64,000 nt of DNA from Anodontia alba (lineage: Eukaryota; Mollusca; Bivalvia; Lucinida; Lucinidae), in assembly GCA_964016985.1 (NCBI GenBank), contig OZ024825.1:36517557-36581556 (forward strand), read 5' to 3'. Every line of letters begins with the position of its first letter. Within the stretch, counting starts at the first letter, position 1. A program made the position numbers and the translations under genes. Shown one piece after another: positions 21,161-33,758 of this stretch. The notes beneath the pieces were generated by a model that saw only the letters and a program-made list of their open reading frames with translations, did no database searches and was not told the origin of the DNA.

Positions 21161-22459
21161 TCGTGGAGCTACATCAGGTGTTGAATATGTATGAACTGGA
21201 GCATATCTAGACTTGAACTTTGATAATTCTAGAAATTGGAAATTGCTGCTGGAGATACACTCATTTGGAATAATCAGGTGGTAAACTTCATTGGAAAATA
21301 AAGAGGTTCATTACTCCAATCACTGCATTGGCTTATATATGCAGATAATAAAATGGATTTTTTTTGTGAAGAAAGAAACAAAACAGAAGAGAAATAATTG
21401 TATTTAGTTTTTCAGTACATGGTTAGATTATTTATGTATATCTGTTTTACACAGATGCCTCAGTAAAGACCCATTCTTATTTATACATTAAAAGAAGTAG
21501 AATGCATTTCCATCTGACTGATTTTGAGAAATTAAATTGATAGTGAAAGCATGTAGTACAAAGTGTTCATGTTGGTTGTTTTTCAAGGAATAGTAAATTT
21601 TCTCACAAAGCCTTGTCTCTGAATGTAAATTTAATATTGGATGAAGCCACTGGTTGTAAGAAAGTGTGAAAATATGGATATAGAGCAAAATCCAGGTCCA
21701 TCAAATCATATAAATCTAATTATGTAATTAAGTTAATGCCTTTTTTCGCGACACCGCCTTCTGAACAATTCAGAGTACTTAACTACAGTTGCTATACTGG
21801 ATGTACATTACTCTGTGGTTGTTCTGAATCTCTTTTAACTACCCTTTTATTTAACTTTAACATGCGTAAAGTAACGTTATTATTTACCTGTATTATCAGT
21901 TAGATAACACACTTTTTGAATAAAAATTACTGGCATGTTTCTTATTTTTCTTAAGGAATATATGTTGTGGATATTCATTAAAAGAGCCCTACCAATGAAT
22001 GACCTTCTAATAAGTTCCAACATGTTTTTGTGTTGAAATTATAATGAACTAGAACATGTGTTTGAACAACACTATGACCCCAACTATATGGTTTCCCTTA
22101 AACATGCATTGTCCATAATACTGAAACACTAAAAATGGCTAACTTCAAAAGTAAGAATAGGATGGCCGAAACATTCCCATACAGAACTAGTATTTTTACC
22201 GCTGGGCGGCGAATAAATTCCAACCACAGTTTCGTCTGCCATCATAATGAGAGTAAAGCAAAATGCAATTGGCTATCAGTCAAGCGTCATCCAATCAAAA
22301 TCGCGCTCTGAAAATGTCACTTTGTAGACCAGATTAAAGAATGTAACGAACACAAATAAGCGAATCTGAATAGAAGCGTTCATCATATCGATACTCCATC
22401 ATGTGTATCGATACATGAAGCGTATCGGGATGCACCAATGCATCGATGAATCGTCCCAC
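21161..22459. other. No gene or recognised repeat
   Basis: Unique-looking AT-rich sequence, among the longest such stretches in the window. No supported exon. It holds palindromic ATGTATCGATACATGA near 22398. Confidence 0.4.
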
Positions 22460-23275
22460 CACTAGGCGTAACTCAGCTAATATTTGGTGGACTGTAACCT
22501 CAAAACAATACGCCCTTCTCTACATCTTGGTCTAACTATAGCATAAATGAAGTTTCAGCTTGATCGGATATAAATTGTAGGAGGAGTTAACCAGAAACTA
22601 GAAGTTTAAAGAAATTTTCAATGGGGCTTAACTCTGCTAATATTTAGTGGACTGTAACCTTGAAACAATATGTGCTGCTCCACATCATGGTCTAGCTATA
22701 AATGAAGTTTCAGCTTGATCGAATGTAAATTGTAGGAGGAGTTAGCCGGAAACGAAAAGTTTAATGAAATTTTAAAAGGGACATAACTCTGCTAATATTT
22801 GGTGGACTTGACCTAGAAACAATATGCACTGCCCCCACATCTTGGTCTAACTATAAATGAAGTTTCTGCTTGATCAGATGTAAATTGTAGGAGCAGTTAT
22901 CCGGAAACGTAAAGTTTAAAGGAATTTTCAAAGGGCTATAACTCTGCTGATATTAAGTGGACTGTAACCTCAAAACAATATGCACTGTTCCACATCATGG
23001 TCTAACTATAAATGAAGTTTCAGCTTGATCAGATGTAAAGTGTAGGAGTTAACCAGAAACGAAATGTTTTCTGAAATTTTCGAAGGGGCATAGCTCTGCT
23101 AATAATTGGTGGTCTGTAGCCCAAAAACAATATGTGCTGCTTCACATCATGGTCTAGCTATATACCAAGTTTCATTTTAATCGGATGTAAACTGTAGGAG
23201 GCGTTAGCCGGAAACGAAAAAGTTTTCTGACGGACGTCATACCCCGTAAAATAATATGTCCCGTTTTTCAAACAG
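22460..23275 (+). repeat. Tandem array of about 155-bp units (five)
   Basis: Units start near 22464, 22620, 22779, 22937 and 23089 with AACTCTGCTAATATTTGGTG. They share CACATCATGGTCTAACTATA, GAAGTTTCAGCTTGATCGGA and GTTAGCCGGAAACGAAAAG. The array ends TCTGACGGACGTCATACCCC. This resembles the cores of family P and may be the core of another such element. Confidence 0.8.
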
Positions 23276-23590
23276 GTGTATAATAATTCAAAAAAGTATA
23301 AATGCAAGAGTTATGGTTCTTGCGCGCTGCATGTTGTCTAATGCTGATTGATATTTACATGACCTTTCTTGAAGATATCTTGAACAGGTTTCAAGTTACA
23401 GAGCGGACACGATTTTGTGACGCATAAAGTTCCAAGTGAAATAACTCAAAAAGTATAAATGCAAGACGTATGGTTCTTGTGCTCTGCATGTAAGATAATG
23501 TTGATTGATATTTATATGAAGTTATGTGGAGACAGCTTGAACCATTTTCAAGTTACAGAGTGGACAAGATTTTGTGACAGACGCCCGAGG
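23276..23590 (+). repeat. Two tandem units of about 165 bp
   Basis: AAAAAGTATAAATGCAAGAG at about 23291 recurs as AAAAAGTATAAATGCAAGAC at about 23449; TTCAAGTTACAGAGCGGACA at about 23390 recurs as TTCAAGTTACAGAGTGGACA at about 23548. Confidence 0.75.
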
Positions 23591-25414
23591 GAAAAAACAA
23601 TACACATCTCCCTACCCTAAAGGGAGGAGACATAAATATCGGAATCCTAGCTCAAGCGGGAGGGGGTATATTGCTTTTGGTGCAGATCTTATCAGCACTG
23701 GCGTCCCCATCCAAGGGTGTGTGTGTGGGGAGGGGGGGGGGGAATATTTAGAACAGAATAGATTCAAAAACAGGCATAACTGGCATGCTAGGTCCAATGG
23801 GGGGAAAAAAAAAAAGCAAGAGGACCATGATGGTCCTATATCGCTCACCTGAGCAAACAGCTTTGCATACTTACTGTTGAAGTTTCAGCCAAGTTTACTG
23901 CTCTAAAATTTTTGTATAAATTTTATAACCCTGCACCCCAGTGGCCATGTATTTTTCATCCATCATGATGGCTTGAACTGAATAGTGAAAGCGGATCACC
24001 AAAGGAACAATTCTGCTGTTATATTGAAATTGGTCCAGTGGTTTCTGACAAATAGATTTTTAAAATGTCTTATATAGATATATAGGGAAATTAAGCCCCA
24101 CCCCCTAACGGCCATGTTTTTTGACAAATCATGACAGCTTGAACAAACTTGGTAGAGGGTCACCAAAGGAAAAATCCTGCCAAGTTATATTGAAATCGGT
24201 TCAGTGGTTTCTGACAAGAAGATTTTTAAAGTTTTCTATTTAGATATATAGGGAAAATAAGCCCCACCCCTAGCAACCATGTTTTTTGACGAATCATGAT
24301 TGCTTGAACAATCTTGATAGGGGGTCACCAAAGCCACATTCCTGGCAAGTAATATTAAAATCAGTCAGGTGGTTTCTGACAAGATGAATTTTAAAGTTTT
24401 CTATACAGATATATACGGAAAATAAGCCCCGCCCCATGAAGGCCATGTTTTTTGACGTATCATGAGGGCACAATCTTAGTAGAAGGTCACCAAAGCACAT
24501 TCCTGTCAAGTTACATTGAACTCAATCCAACGGTTTCTTACGAGAAGATTTTTAAAGTTTTCTATATAGGGAAAATATGCTCCGCCCCCTAGCCGCCATG
24601 TTTTTTGATGAATCATAACGGCTTGAACAATCTTGGTAGAGGGTCACCAAAGAAACATTCCTGCCAAGTTATATTGAAATCGGTCCATTGGTTTCTGAGA
24701 AGAAGATTTTTAAACTTTTCTATATAGATATATTTGGAAAATAAGCCCCTCCCAGTGGCGGCCATTGTTTTTTGACGAATCATGATAACTTGAACAATCT
24801 TGGTAGAGGGTCAACAAGGAAAGATTTCTACCAAGTTATAATGAAATCGGTCCAGTGGTTTCTGACAAGAAGATTTTTAAAGTTTTCTATAGAGATATAT
24901 AGGGAAAATAAGCCCCACCCCCTGGCAGAATTTTTTTTAGACGAATCATGACTGCTTGAACAATCTTGGTAGCAGGTCACCAAAGCAACATTCCTGCCAA
25001 GCTATATTGAAATTGGTCCATTGGTTTCTGACAAGAAGATTTTTAAACTTTTCTATATAGATATATAGGGAAATTAAGCCTCCCTCCCCACCCACCACCC
25101 GGCGGCAATGTTTTTTTTGACAAATCATGATAACTTGAACAATCTTGGTTAAGGGTCAAAAGGAAAGATTTCTGCCAAGTATTAATGAAATCGGTCGAGT
25201 GGTTTCTGACAAGAAGATTTTTAAAGTTTTCTATATATATAGGGAAAATAAGCCCCGCCCCCTAGCTGCTATGTTTTTTGACAAATCATGACGGCTTGGA
25301 CAATCTTGGTAGAGGATCACCAAGGAAACATTTTTGCCTAGTTATATAGAAATCGGTCCAGTGCTTTCTAACATGAAGATTTTTAAAGTTTTCTATATAG
25401 ATATATAGGGAAAC

Positions 25415-25757
25415 AAGAGGCCCACGGGCCACGGCTCGCTCACCTGAGTCACTGCAGACATGCAGATGTTATGCAACATTTTTCCAATCCTATCATCACA
25501 ACTAATGAAAAGATCATCATTTGAGCAGTTCTTAGTTTTGAAGAAGAATATATGGGCCTGACAGTCAATGGAGCATGATCATTTGAATAAACCATCAATC
25601 ACATTTCAACAGTAGGATCAATGTGAAATTTGGTGGAAATTGGCTAAGTGGATTCTGAAGAATCATGATTTTATACATGTAAACAGCACAGTGGCAGAGA
25701 AATATAATAAATATAAACAAGATGATGGCCATCTAAGATTTCCAATCAGAACAATTT
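25415..25757 (-). repeat. Inverted repeat arm, partner at 29700-30061
   Basis: GCAGATGTTATGCAACATTT, CCATCAATCACATTTCAACA and ATACATGTAAACAGCACAGT are all found reverse-complemented at 29757-30060, with moderate divergence. Confidence 0.8.
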
Positions 25758-27177
25758 TAACTACTGTTGATCTACAATTCACTTGAATACTTTCAATATA
25801 AATGTATATGGCCCATACAAATGCATGGGGAAGCAAATTTGACCTTGGAGGTAAAAAGGTCAAACGTCAACATAGAACCATCATTTTAGCAATTTTGGTA
25901 GCTCTCCTGTCCCTCATAATTTGTGCAAAGATAAGGGCCCAGGGCTTATTTGGTTATGGAGAAGAAGATTTGTAAATTTTTTTTTACCATTATATGGGCA
26001 TGGCAGCCATTTTGATCAATGGACCATGCCCATTTTAGCAATCTTTCAATCTCCTGCCCAAGGAGGCTCTGCATGAAATTTGAGCAACACTGGCCCGGAG
26101 GCTTCAGAGGAAAAGTCATTTGAAATTATCAACATTATTTCCATACAAATGTATGGGGCCCATACAAATTGATACAGAAGCAAACTTGACCTCGCCATAA
26201 AAAGGTTAAATGTCAATGTATGACAATTATTTTAGCAACCTTGGTAGACCGCCCGTTCCCGATGATATATGCAAACATTCAGCCACATGCCATCCTCGAT
26301 TTTGGAGAATAACATTTTTAAATGTTTTTTTCCCATATAAATGCATAGGGAAGCAAACGACCTTACCGTAAAAAGGTCAAATTTTAGCAACTTTGGTAGA
26401 CCCTCCATCCCCGATGAATTATGCAAAGATTCAGCCCCAAAGCATCCTCGGTTCTGGAGAAGAAGATTTTTAAATGTTTTTACCATATATGGGCATGGCG
26501 GCCATCTTGGTTAATGAATTGCGACCATTTTAGCAATCTTTTGTTCCCCACAACCTAAGGAGGCTCAATATGAAATTTGAGCAAATTTGGCCCGAAGGCT
26601 CCAGAGGAGATGTTATTTGAAATTCTGAACATTTTTCCCATATAAATGCATAAGGAAGCAATATTGACCTTACCGCAAAAAGGTCAAATGTCAATGTACA
26701 ACCATTATTTTAGCAACTTTGGTAGCCCTCCCATTCCCGATGATATGTGCAAAGATTCAGCCACAAGGCATGCTCGGTTTTGGAGAAGAAGATTTTTAAA
26801 GGTTTTTCCCATACAAAAGCATAGGGAAGCAAACTTGACCTTGCCGTAAAAAGGTCAAATGCCAACGTACGACAAATCTTATAACAACTTTGGTAGACCT
26901 CTTGTCCCTGATGATTCTTGCAAAGATTCAGCCCCAAGGCATCCTCGGTTATGGAAAAGATTTTTAAAGGTTTTTACCATATATGTGCATGGAGGCCATC
27001 TTGGGTCAACGGACCATGACCATTTTAGCAATCTTTCGTTCCCCCACCCTAAGGAGGCTCCACATGAAATCTGAGCAAAATTGGCTCAGCGGCTTCAGAG
27101 GAGAAGTCATTTGAAAATGTTAATGGACGGAGGAAAAGTGATCACTATAGCTCATCCTGAGCAGAGGTCAGGTGGGT
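25415..27177 (-). mobile_element. Family P element, copy 4, inserted in copy 3
   Basis: One end is CAAGAGGCCCACGGGCCACG then GCTCGCTCACCTGAG; the other is TGATCACTATAGCTCATCCT then GAGCAGAGGTCAGGTGGG and an A run. The core has GATTCAGCCCCAAGGCATCC and GGTAGACCTCC units. Its first 340 bp are an inverted copy of 29700-30061. Confidence 0.75.
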
Positions 27178-27955
27178 TAAAAAAAAAAAGTCCTACCCCC
27201 CTGGCGGCCATGGTTTTTGACGTATCATGACGGCTTGAACAATCTTGGTAGAAAGTTACAAAAGAAACATTCCTGCCGTGTTATATTGAAATCGGTCCAG
27301 TGGTTTCTGACAAGAAGATTTTTAAACTTTTCTGTATAGATATATAGGGAAAATAAGCCCCGCCCTCTGGTGGCCATGTTTTTTGAGGAATCCAAATGGC
27401 TTGAACAATCTTGGTAGAGGATTACTAAAGGAACCTTTCTGTAAAATTATATTGAAATTGGCCCAGTGTTTCTGACAAGAAGCTTTTAAAAGTTTTCCAT
27501 ATAGATATATACATGTAGGAAAAATAAGCTCCGCCCCCTGGCAGCCATGTTTTTTGACGAATCCAGATGGCTTGAACAATCTTGGTACAGGATCACCAAA
27601 CAAACATTCCTGCAAAATTATATTGAAATCGGTCCAGTGGTTTCTGACAAGAAGATTTTTAAAGTTTTCTATATATATATAAAGGGAAAATAAGCCCCGC
27701 CCCCTGGCGGCCACGTTTTTTGACGAATCCAAATGGCTTGAACAATCTTGGTAGAGGATCATCAAAGTAACACTCCTGCAAATTTATATTGAAATTGGTC
27801 ATACTTTACTGGATGTATTTGGCCAGACAGTCCCGAGCAAACATTGTAAACCCCCATGAGATGCTACAAAATGCGGTGTCACATCAGGAGCTTAACTGTT
27901 TGCCACCCATTGAGCTATTTTTAGACAAAACATTCGGTAGTAAATTGTACTTGTT

Positions 27956-30061
27956 AGCTCACCTGAGCGCAAAGTGCTCATGGTGAACTATTGTGGTCAG
28001 TCAATGTCCGTCGTCCGTCATGCGACGTCAACAATTGATTTAAAAGCCTACTCCTACACCCCTGGGCAAATTGACTCGATACTTGGTAGGAAGCATCGGG
28101 GTGACTTGTACATCAAAAATAGCTAAAATCATGCCGATCGGAAATCTAAGATGGCCGCCATGGCCGCCATCTTGAAAATCTATTTTTCGCTTCTTCTCCT
28201 GAACCGAAAGGCCAATTGACTCCAAACTTTCTAGGAAGCACTGGGGTGACTTGTAGATCAAAAATAGTTAAAATCTTGCCAATCGAAAATCCAAGATGGC
28301 CGCCATGGCAGCCATCTTAAATCTATTTTTAGCTTCTTCTCCTGAACCGAAAGGCCAATTGACTCCAAACTTGCTAGGAAGCATCGGGGTGACTTGTAGA
28401 TCAAAACCAGCTAAAATCGTGTTGATCAGAAATCCAAGATGGCCACCATCTTGAAAATCTATTTTTCGCTTCTTCTCCTGAACAGAAAGGCCAATTGACT
28501 CCAAACTTGCTAAGAAGCATCGGGGTGACTTGTAGATCAAAAATAGCTAAAATCATGCTGATCGGAAATCCAAGATGGCCGCCATGGCAGCCATCTTGAA
28601 AATCTATTTTTCGCTTCTTCTACTGAACCGAAAGGCCAATTGACTCCAAACTTGCTAGGAAGCATAGGGGTGACTTATAGATCAAAAGACGCTAAAATCA
28701 TTCCAAACGGAAATCCAAGATGGCCACCATGGCGGCCATTTTGAAAATCTATTTTTCGCTTCTTCTCCTGAGCCGAAAGGCCAACTGACTCCAAACTTGG
28801 TAGGAAGCATCAGGGTGACTTGTAGATCAAAAATAGCTAAAACCATGCTGATCGGAAGTCCAAGAGGGCCACCCTGGTGGCCATCTTGAAAATCTTTTTT
28901 TCGCTTCTTCTCCTAAACCCAAAAGCTAGTTGACTTGAAACTTGGTAGGAAGCATCGGGGTGACTTATAGATTAAAAATGGCTAAAATCTTTCTGATTGG
29001 AAATCCAAGATGGCTGCCATGGTGGCCATTTTGAAAATGTAGATTTTTCACTTCTTCTCCTGAATCAAAAGGCTTATTGGCTTTAAACTAGGTAGGAAGC
29101 ATCAGGGTGACCTGTAGATCAAAAATAGATAAAATCATCCCTATCAGAAATCCAAGATGGCCGCTATGACAGCCATCTTTAAAATCTATTTTTCGCTTCT
29201 TCTCCTGAATTGAAAGGCCATTTGACTCAAAACTTGGTAGGAAGCATTTAGGTGACCTAATGTAGATCTAAAATAGCTTAAATTGTTTGGATAGGAAATC
29301 CAAGATGGCTGTCATGGCGGCCATCTTGAAACTCTTTTCCTTTCACTTATTTTCCTGAACCAAAGGGCCAGTTAATTTGAAAATTGGTAGGAAGCATCAG
29401 GATGACATGTTGATATAAAAATAGCTAAAATCCTTCCGATTGGAAATCCAAGATGGCGGCCATCTTGAAAATCTATTTTTCTTTACTTCTTCTGAACTGA
29501 AAGACCATTTATTGACTCGAAACTTGGTAGGAAGCATCAGGGTGACTTGTAGGTCAAAAAACGCTCAAATGGTTGCGATAAGAAATCTCAAATTGCGGCT
29601 ATGGTGGCCATCTTGAAAATCTGTTTTGAACTTTTTCCCCTGAACCGAAAGGGCAATTGACTTAAAGTTCATTGGAAGTATCGAAGTGACTTGTAGATCA
29701 ACAGTAGCTAAAAGTCATTCTGATTGGAAATACAAGATGGCTACCATCTTGTTTATGTTTATTATATTTCCCTGCCACTGTGCTGTTTACATGTATAAAA
29801 TCATGATTCTTCAGAAACCACTTAGGCAATAGCAACCAAATTTCACATTGATCCTACTGTTGAAATGTGATTGAGAGTTTGTTCAAATGATCACGCTCCA
29901 TTGACTGTCTTGCCATATATAATATTCATCTTAAAAATTAAGAACTGCTTAAAGGATGATCTTTTCATTAGTTGCGATGACAGGATTGGAAAAATGTTAC
30001 ATAACATCTGCATATCTGCACTCACAATGCTACTCAGGTGAGTGGCCCGTGGGCCTCTTGT
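27956..30061 (+). mobile_element. Family P element, copy 5 (complete)
   Basis: Starts TTAGCTCACCTGAGCGCAAA, then AATGTCCGTCGTCCGTCATG; ends TACTCAGGTGAGTGGCCCGT, then GGGCCTCTTGTTC. The core is about 11 units of 137-150 bp with CTTCTTCTCCTGAACCGAAA, AAACTTGCTAGGAAGCATCG and the palindrome GATGGCCGCCATGGCGGCCA. Reverse-strand frames across the array are periodic artefacts. Confidence 0.8.
29700..30061 (+). repeat. Inverted repeat arm, partner at 25415-25757
   Basis: This is the shared 3'-terminal 340 bp of family P copies 4 and 5. The unit cores upstream of it differ, so the same end module is attached to different cores. Confidence 0.8.
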
Positions 30062-31916
30062 TCAATTTTAAATAAAGTATGGTAAGGAGTTGAGGTGAGT
30101 AACCGACCCAGAAATCAAATTTCGGGTAAGGTGTTCACATGCTGTGTTTAAAGGAGTGTAGATACTGATGTAGTGTATGTACAAGAATCTCAGACATGTG
30201 ACAGACTATTGAAGCGATATAATTATGAGCCTCTTCATGGGATAAAAATCTTATGCCATATGCGAACAACAAAGACACGTGGTTTTTGCTATGCGCAGTC
30301 TGATCAGCACCGTTGTTGTTCGCTGTCTAGACAGTAAACAACCTATCAAAACTTTCAAGACTAGCTAATCTGGCACAATGGCCGAGTTAGCCAGTCTACG
30401 GCTGAGTAAGCAGGTCTGAGTCTTATTTGGTCGAAAACCTCGAAGACAGGTTTTTCATGTCGTTGCTTATATATTATCTGTACTTTGACAAAGTGCAGGG
30501 AGACTTTGTAGCGGCATCACACAGTGCTAAACACAAGCTACAATTGGATTAATTAACGCATAATTTTACTGCAAGCATATTTTATTTTCGGGCTTCAGAA
30601 GGGGGAAAATAGGACCTTATGCACATACTCCTTTCAACTTCTTAAACCTCATTGAAATATATTTATATCGGAAAGATTATTAAATCCAGAAAATAGGAGC
30701 TAAATTTTGCAGTAAGGAGGGTGTACATGCCGAAAAATTGTTATGCCATGAATTATACGATTTTTGCTTAAAGGATCTGTTTTAAGGTCTTTGTGAACAT
30801 GTCGCTTTGCGACAAATGTCTTATATTGAATTAATTTTCTCCGTAACACATTATCCAAGTTGATAAAATAATATATAGAGGCTGTTGCATTATGTGAGGG
30901 ATTTTTACAGATCCCTCATTTATTATTCGGAACTAGCGAAACTATTTGGAACTAGCCAAATCAGTGGAGAACTTCACATTCATCACAAGGGCAGATAACC
31001 TAAGGCGAAGGACAAAGTCTTTGGTGTGATATTTCAAGGAAGGCTAGTACTCTGTATCAGCCAATAAAGTCCAAATTTTGATCAGCCACTTATTTGGAAA
31101 TTGTTATGAAGCATAACTTTACCTGGTTCTAGCCAAATGACTGTATCTGATCAATTGTGCCAGCTTTAGTGTTCAGACAACAAAATTCACTTGCCTACAC
31201 CTATATGCTTATGTGTGTGCAGAGTTGGAGCATGGGCATGTCACTATGACTGAGGATTCAAAATGTTCTTGGTATTTTTGCAGCTAATAAAAATTGTCCA
31301 GATAATTGAGGAGTGTGGGTAAAAAATATTTCAGTCATTATAAATAAAGATAAAGAGCCTTAAATAAAAGGTTGCATATAAGAATTTAAGAAATAGACAA
31401 CATAAGCTGTGTAGACCTTTTAATGCTTATAAGTTCTTTCAACAGCTAGCCCTACTGGGATGTCCAACAGAACCATGATCAAAATCAAGATTTGTGATCT
31501 AGTTTGCTAAGTTTTTACTAAACATATGTGTACAGTATAATAATTACTGTATTTTTTAAGTCTAGTCCCATATAATTCACATCTTAGAATTTTTTGCTGT
31601 TATTATTTAGCCCGGTTTCATGTATTTTCACGTTACTAATGGTAAAACGTTTCATCATAACTACTTACAGAGACAAATGCTGAAAATAATTCTGAAGTCA
31701 TCTAAATTATTATCTGAGCATTTATTTTATGTACAAATAATGCAGTTCTTTGGATTTGATTTGTGAAAGCATTTGTGTAAACAAGCCAACCATGTTGCCG
31801 CCATTTTGAACCAAAAGCCATGTAACTTCGCGTTAATTAAATTTTTGGCAGAAAATCATCATGTAATTGTAATGTGATTTTTGCAAATTTTGGCCATTTT
31901 CAAAATAAAGTACGGA
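30062..31916. other. No gene; weak family N trace
   Basis: 30225-30440 contains GAGCCTCTTCATGGGATAAA, CATATGCGAACAACAAAG and GCAGTCTGATCAGCACCG, a worn family N copy. About 30504-30550 resembles the start of the block at 37500. The remainder is AT-rich with nothing recognised. Confidence 0.4.
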
Positions 31917-32166
31917 TACCGTATTAATCCGCCTATAAGACGATTTGTTTATAAGACGGGGGCTGTTTTTGGGCTCTTCCCAGGCAGGATTTTGCTTTTA
32001 ATTAATTATAAGATGGGTTAAAAAAGTCGCCTGACGGAGACATTCCCTGCCACTCAGAAATTCCTAAAGTACATGAAGACATCGGCGATGATTGGTCAGA
32101 TTTGTAAGTGAATTTATCACAGAGCAGGAATTAAAAAAAACTCCCAACACCACTTACAAGCATGCA

Positions 32167-33514
32167 TACCGTATTTAACTGTGTATAACACGCACCTTAT
32201 TTACCCAGAAAACGTTTATAAAAATCCGATGTGTATTATTTATAGGAACACCAAAATCGGGACAGAAATCACCAAGATAATCGGTCGCGAAAACTCATGA
32301 CATTCACGATCGCCCGTTAAAAATGCGAAATAGAATGATTGCTATAAGATATTCATGATTTTTTATACCTATCTCGCCCATACCAGGGTTCTGGCAGCTC
32401 AAAACAAGCAACTCGATCTGATTTGTAGTAATTTGATATCCTTTTCATGTCCATGCTTTTTTTGTTTACGCTTTTTTATTTTGCTGATCATGTGATCTCT
32501 TCAAAGGGAAACTACTCAAACAGGCATATGCATATGAATCTGTATTGATTACCGGACTTTGACAAGACTCAACCGTAACTTGAATAAATCAGCCTGCACA
32601 ACTGATTTATTGTAGTTCAAAATGGGAAATAAATTTGGTAGAACATAAATATTGGCACGAACGATCATACATTGAAAAAATAAAAAAGTATTTAAGTTTA
32701 TGCAATTATTAAAATTATTGATAATAAACAAAACCAACTGGGCTTTTGAGGTAGGTAGATCGGTCATTTGCATTTTATCTTTTATTTTCTTACCACCCAG
32801 CTAGCATTCTACGTAAATCTACATCGGGCCGTCATCGGCCCGTCAGCTACCCTGACGGGCCGATGACGGCCCGATATAGATTTACGTAGAATGCTGACTA
32901 GGCATATGTTTATCTTTTTTTTTTTTTTTTTTTTTTATTTAAACTTTTCTTCCAACTTACCAAAAAATTGTTTGAAATAAACAATGTTTATGATAAAGAA
33001 AATCAAACTACCAGCATACATCTGTGCACTTAATTGGTTAATTGGCAGTCTGAATGACAACTAGTCGACTTTAGCTGTTGTTTGCATTGCCCTGAGGCAC
33101 TGAGTTGATAATTTCACGTCTCAGTTAAGAAAGTGACACAAAGAAGGTGTTAATTATGAGAACACAAAAGAAATAACTACATTTTTATTATCATAGCGTC
33201 TGCAGTGGGGAAGCAAAGAACTGCCTACACTACATCAAGTTGCCTGCCCAGGGTAACAGAGCTGCACAACGAAAATTCAGTTAGCATTATCGTAAATTCG
33301 GCCTGTTTCTACTCTAAACCTTCCGACTTCGGCCATTTTCATCTCAATCCTAGTGAAATTTCACAATTAGTATCTGGTGACTTAGTAAATAACGCACAGA
33401 TAAATTCTTCGTGTTTTACATAGAACATCTCTTTTTTTTTTATTTCAAAACTATTTAGCAAATATTCAGTGCGTGTTATACACGGGTGCGAGTAATACAC
33501 AGATAAATTCGGTA
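32167..33514. mobile_element. TIR element, middle layer of the nest
   Basis: Left TACCGTATTTAACTGTGTAT then AACACGCACC; right, reverse-complemented, TACCGAATTTATCTGTGTAT then TACTCGCACC. The ends are diverged but similar to each other and share TACCG(T/A)ATT with the outer element. Contains family E copy 2. Confidence 0.65.
32796..32902. mobile_element. Family E 107-bp hairpin, copy 2
   Basis: Differs at only a few bases from 15670-15776, all near the outer stem (for example CATTCTACG against CACTCTATG). Here the outer stem pairs better than in copy 1. Confidence 0.85.
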
Positions 33515-33758
33515 CTTCACCTACAAAATTACCTTGCTGCTATTTCTGTCAAGGGACGAAGGTAAACATTATATCCTTCTACCGGTTTCGAAGGTTGGCA
33601 TTTTCCGTGACCACATGGCACCACCGGACTTTGCCGAAAATACCGATATGGCCAAAGATCTTGATTATAAGATGGGTCTGGATTTTTGGGGGCTTTTTTT
33701 TTTTTTTTTTTTTTTTTTTTTTGAAAAATCCCCGTCTTATAGGCGGATTAATACGGTA

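Larger units (their letters stand above)
23818..27800 (-). mobile_element. Family P tandem-cored element, copy 3, split by copy 4
   Basis: Reading right to left, the 3' end is at 23818 (CAAGAGGACCATGATGGTCC then CGCTCACCTGAGC). The core is about 14 imperfect units of 150-160 bp with GTGGTTTCTGACAAGAAGAT, TATATAGGGAAAATAAGCCC and GAACAATCTTGGTAGAGGGT. The array stops at 25414 and resumes at 27178, so copy 4 sits inside it. The other end is cut near 27800. Confidence 0.75.
31917..33758. mobile_element. TIR element, outer layer of a three-level nest
   Basis: Ends TACCGTATTAATCCGCCTAT at 31917 and its perfect complement finishing at 33758; the match extends to 26 bp (AAGACG inside). It may be read as a TA duplication plus a CCGTATTAATCC inverted end, which would fit the Tc1/mariner group. 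No transposase was seen. A T30 run lies just inside the right end. Confidence 0.75.

Noticed and set aside
24294..25128. Reverse-strand frames with NFKIHLVRNH / NFKNLLVRNQ
   Set aside because: They repeat with the period of the family P core; periodic non-coding array.
26646..27074. Forward frames in the 26-27 kb array
   Set aside because: Array-derived and lacking splice or start context.
28040..28540. Two similar reverse-strand frames with ESIGLSVQEKKRKIDFQDGG
   Set aside because: Same cause: tandem units of the 28-30 kb P element; the frames break within other units.
33205..33423. Transposase fragment in the nested TIR element
   Set aside because: No DDE-type or helix-turn-helix pattern visible; short frame only.
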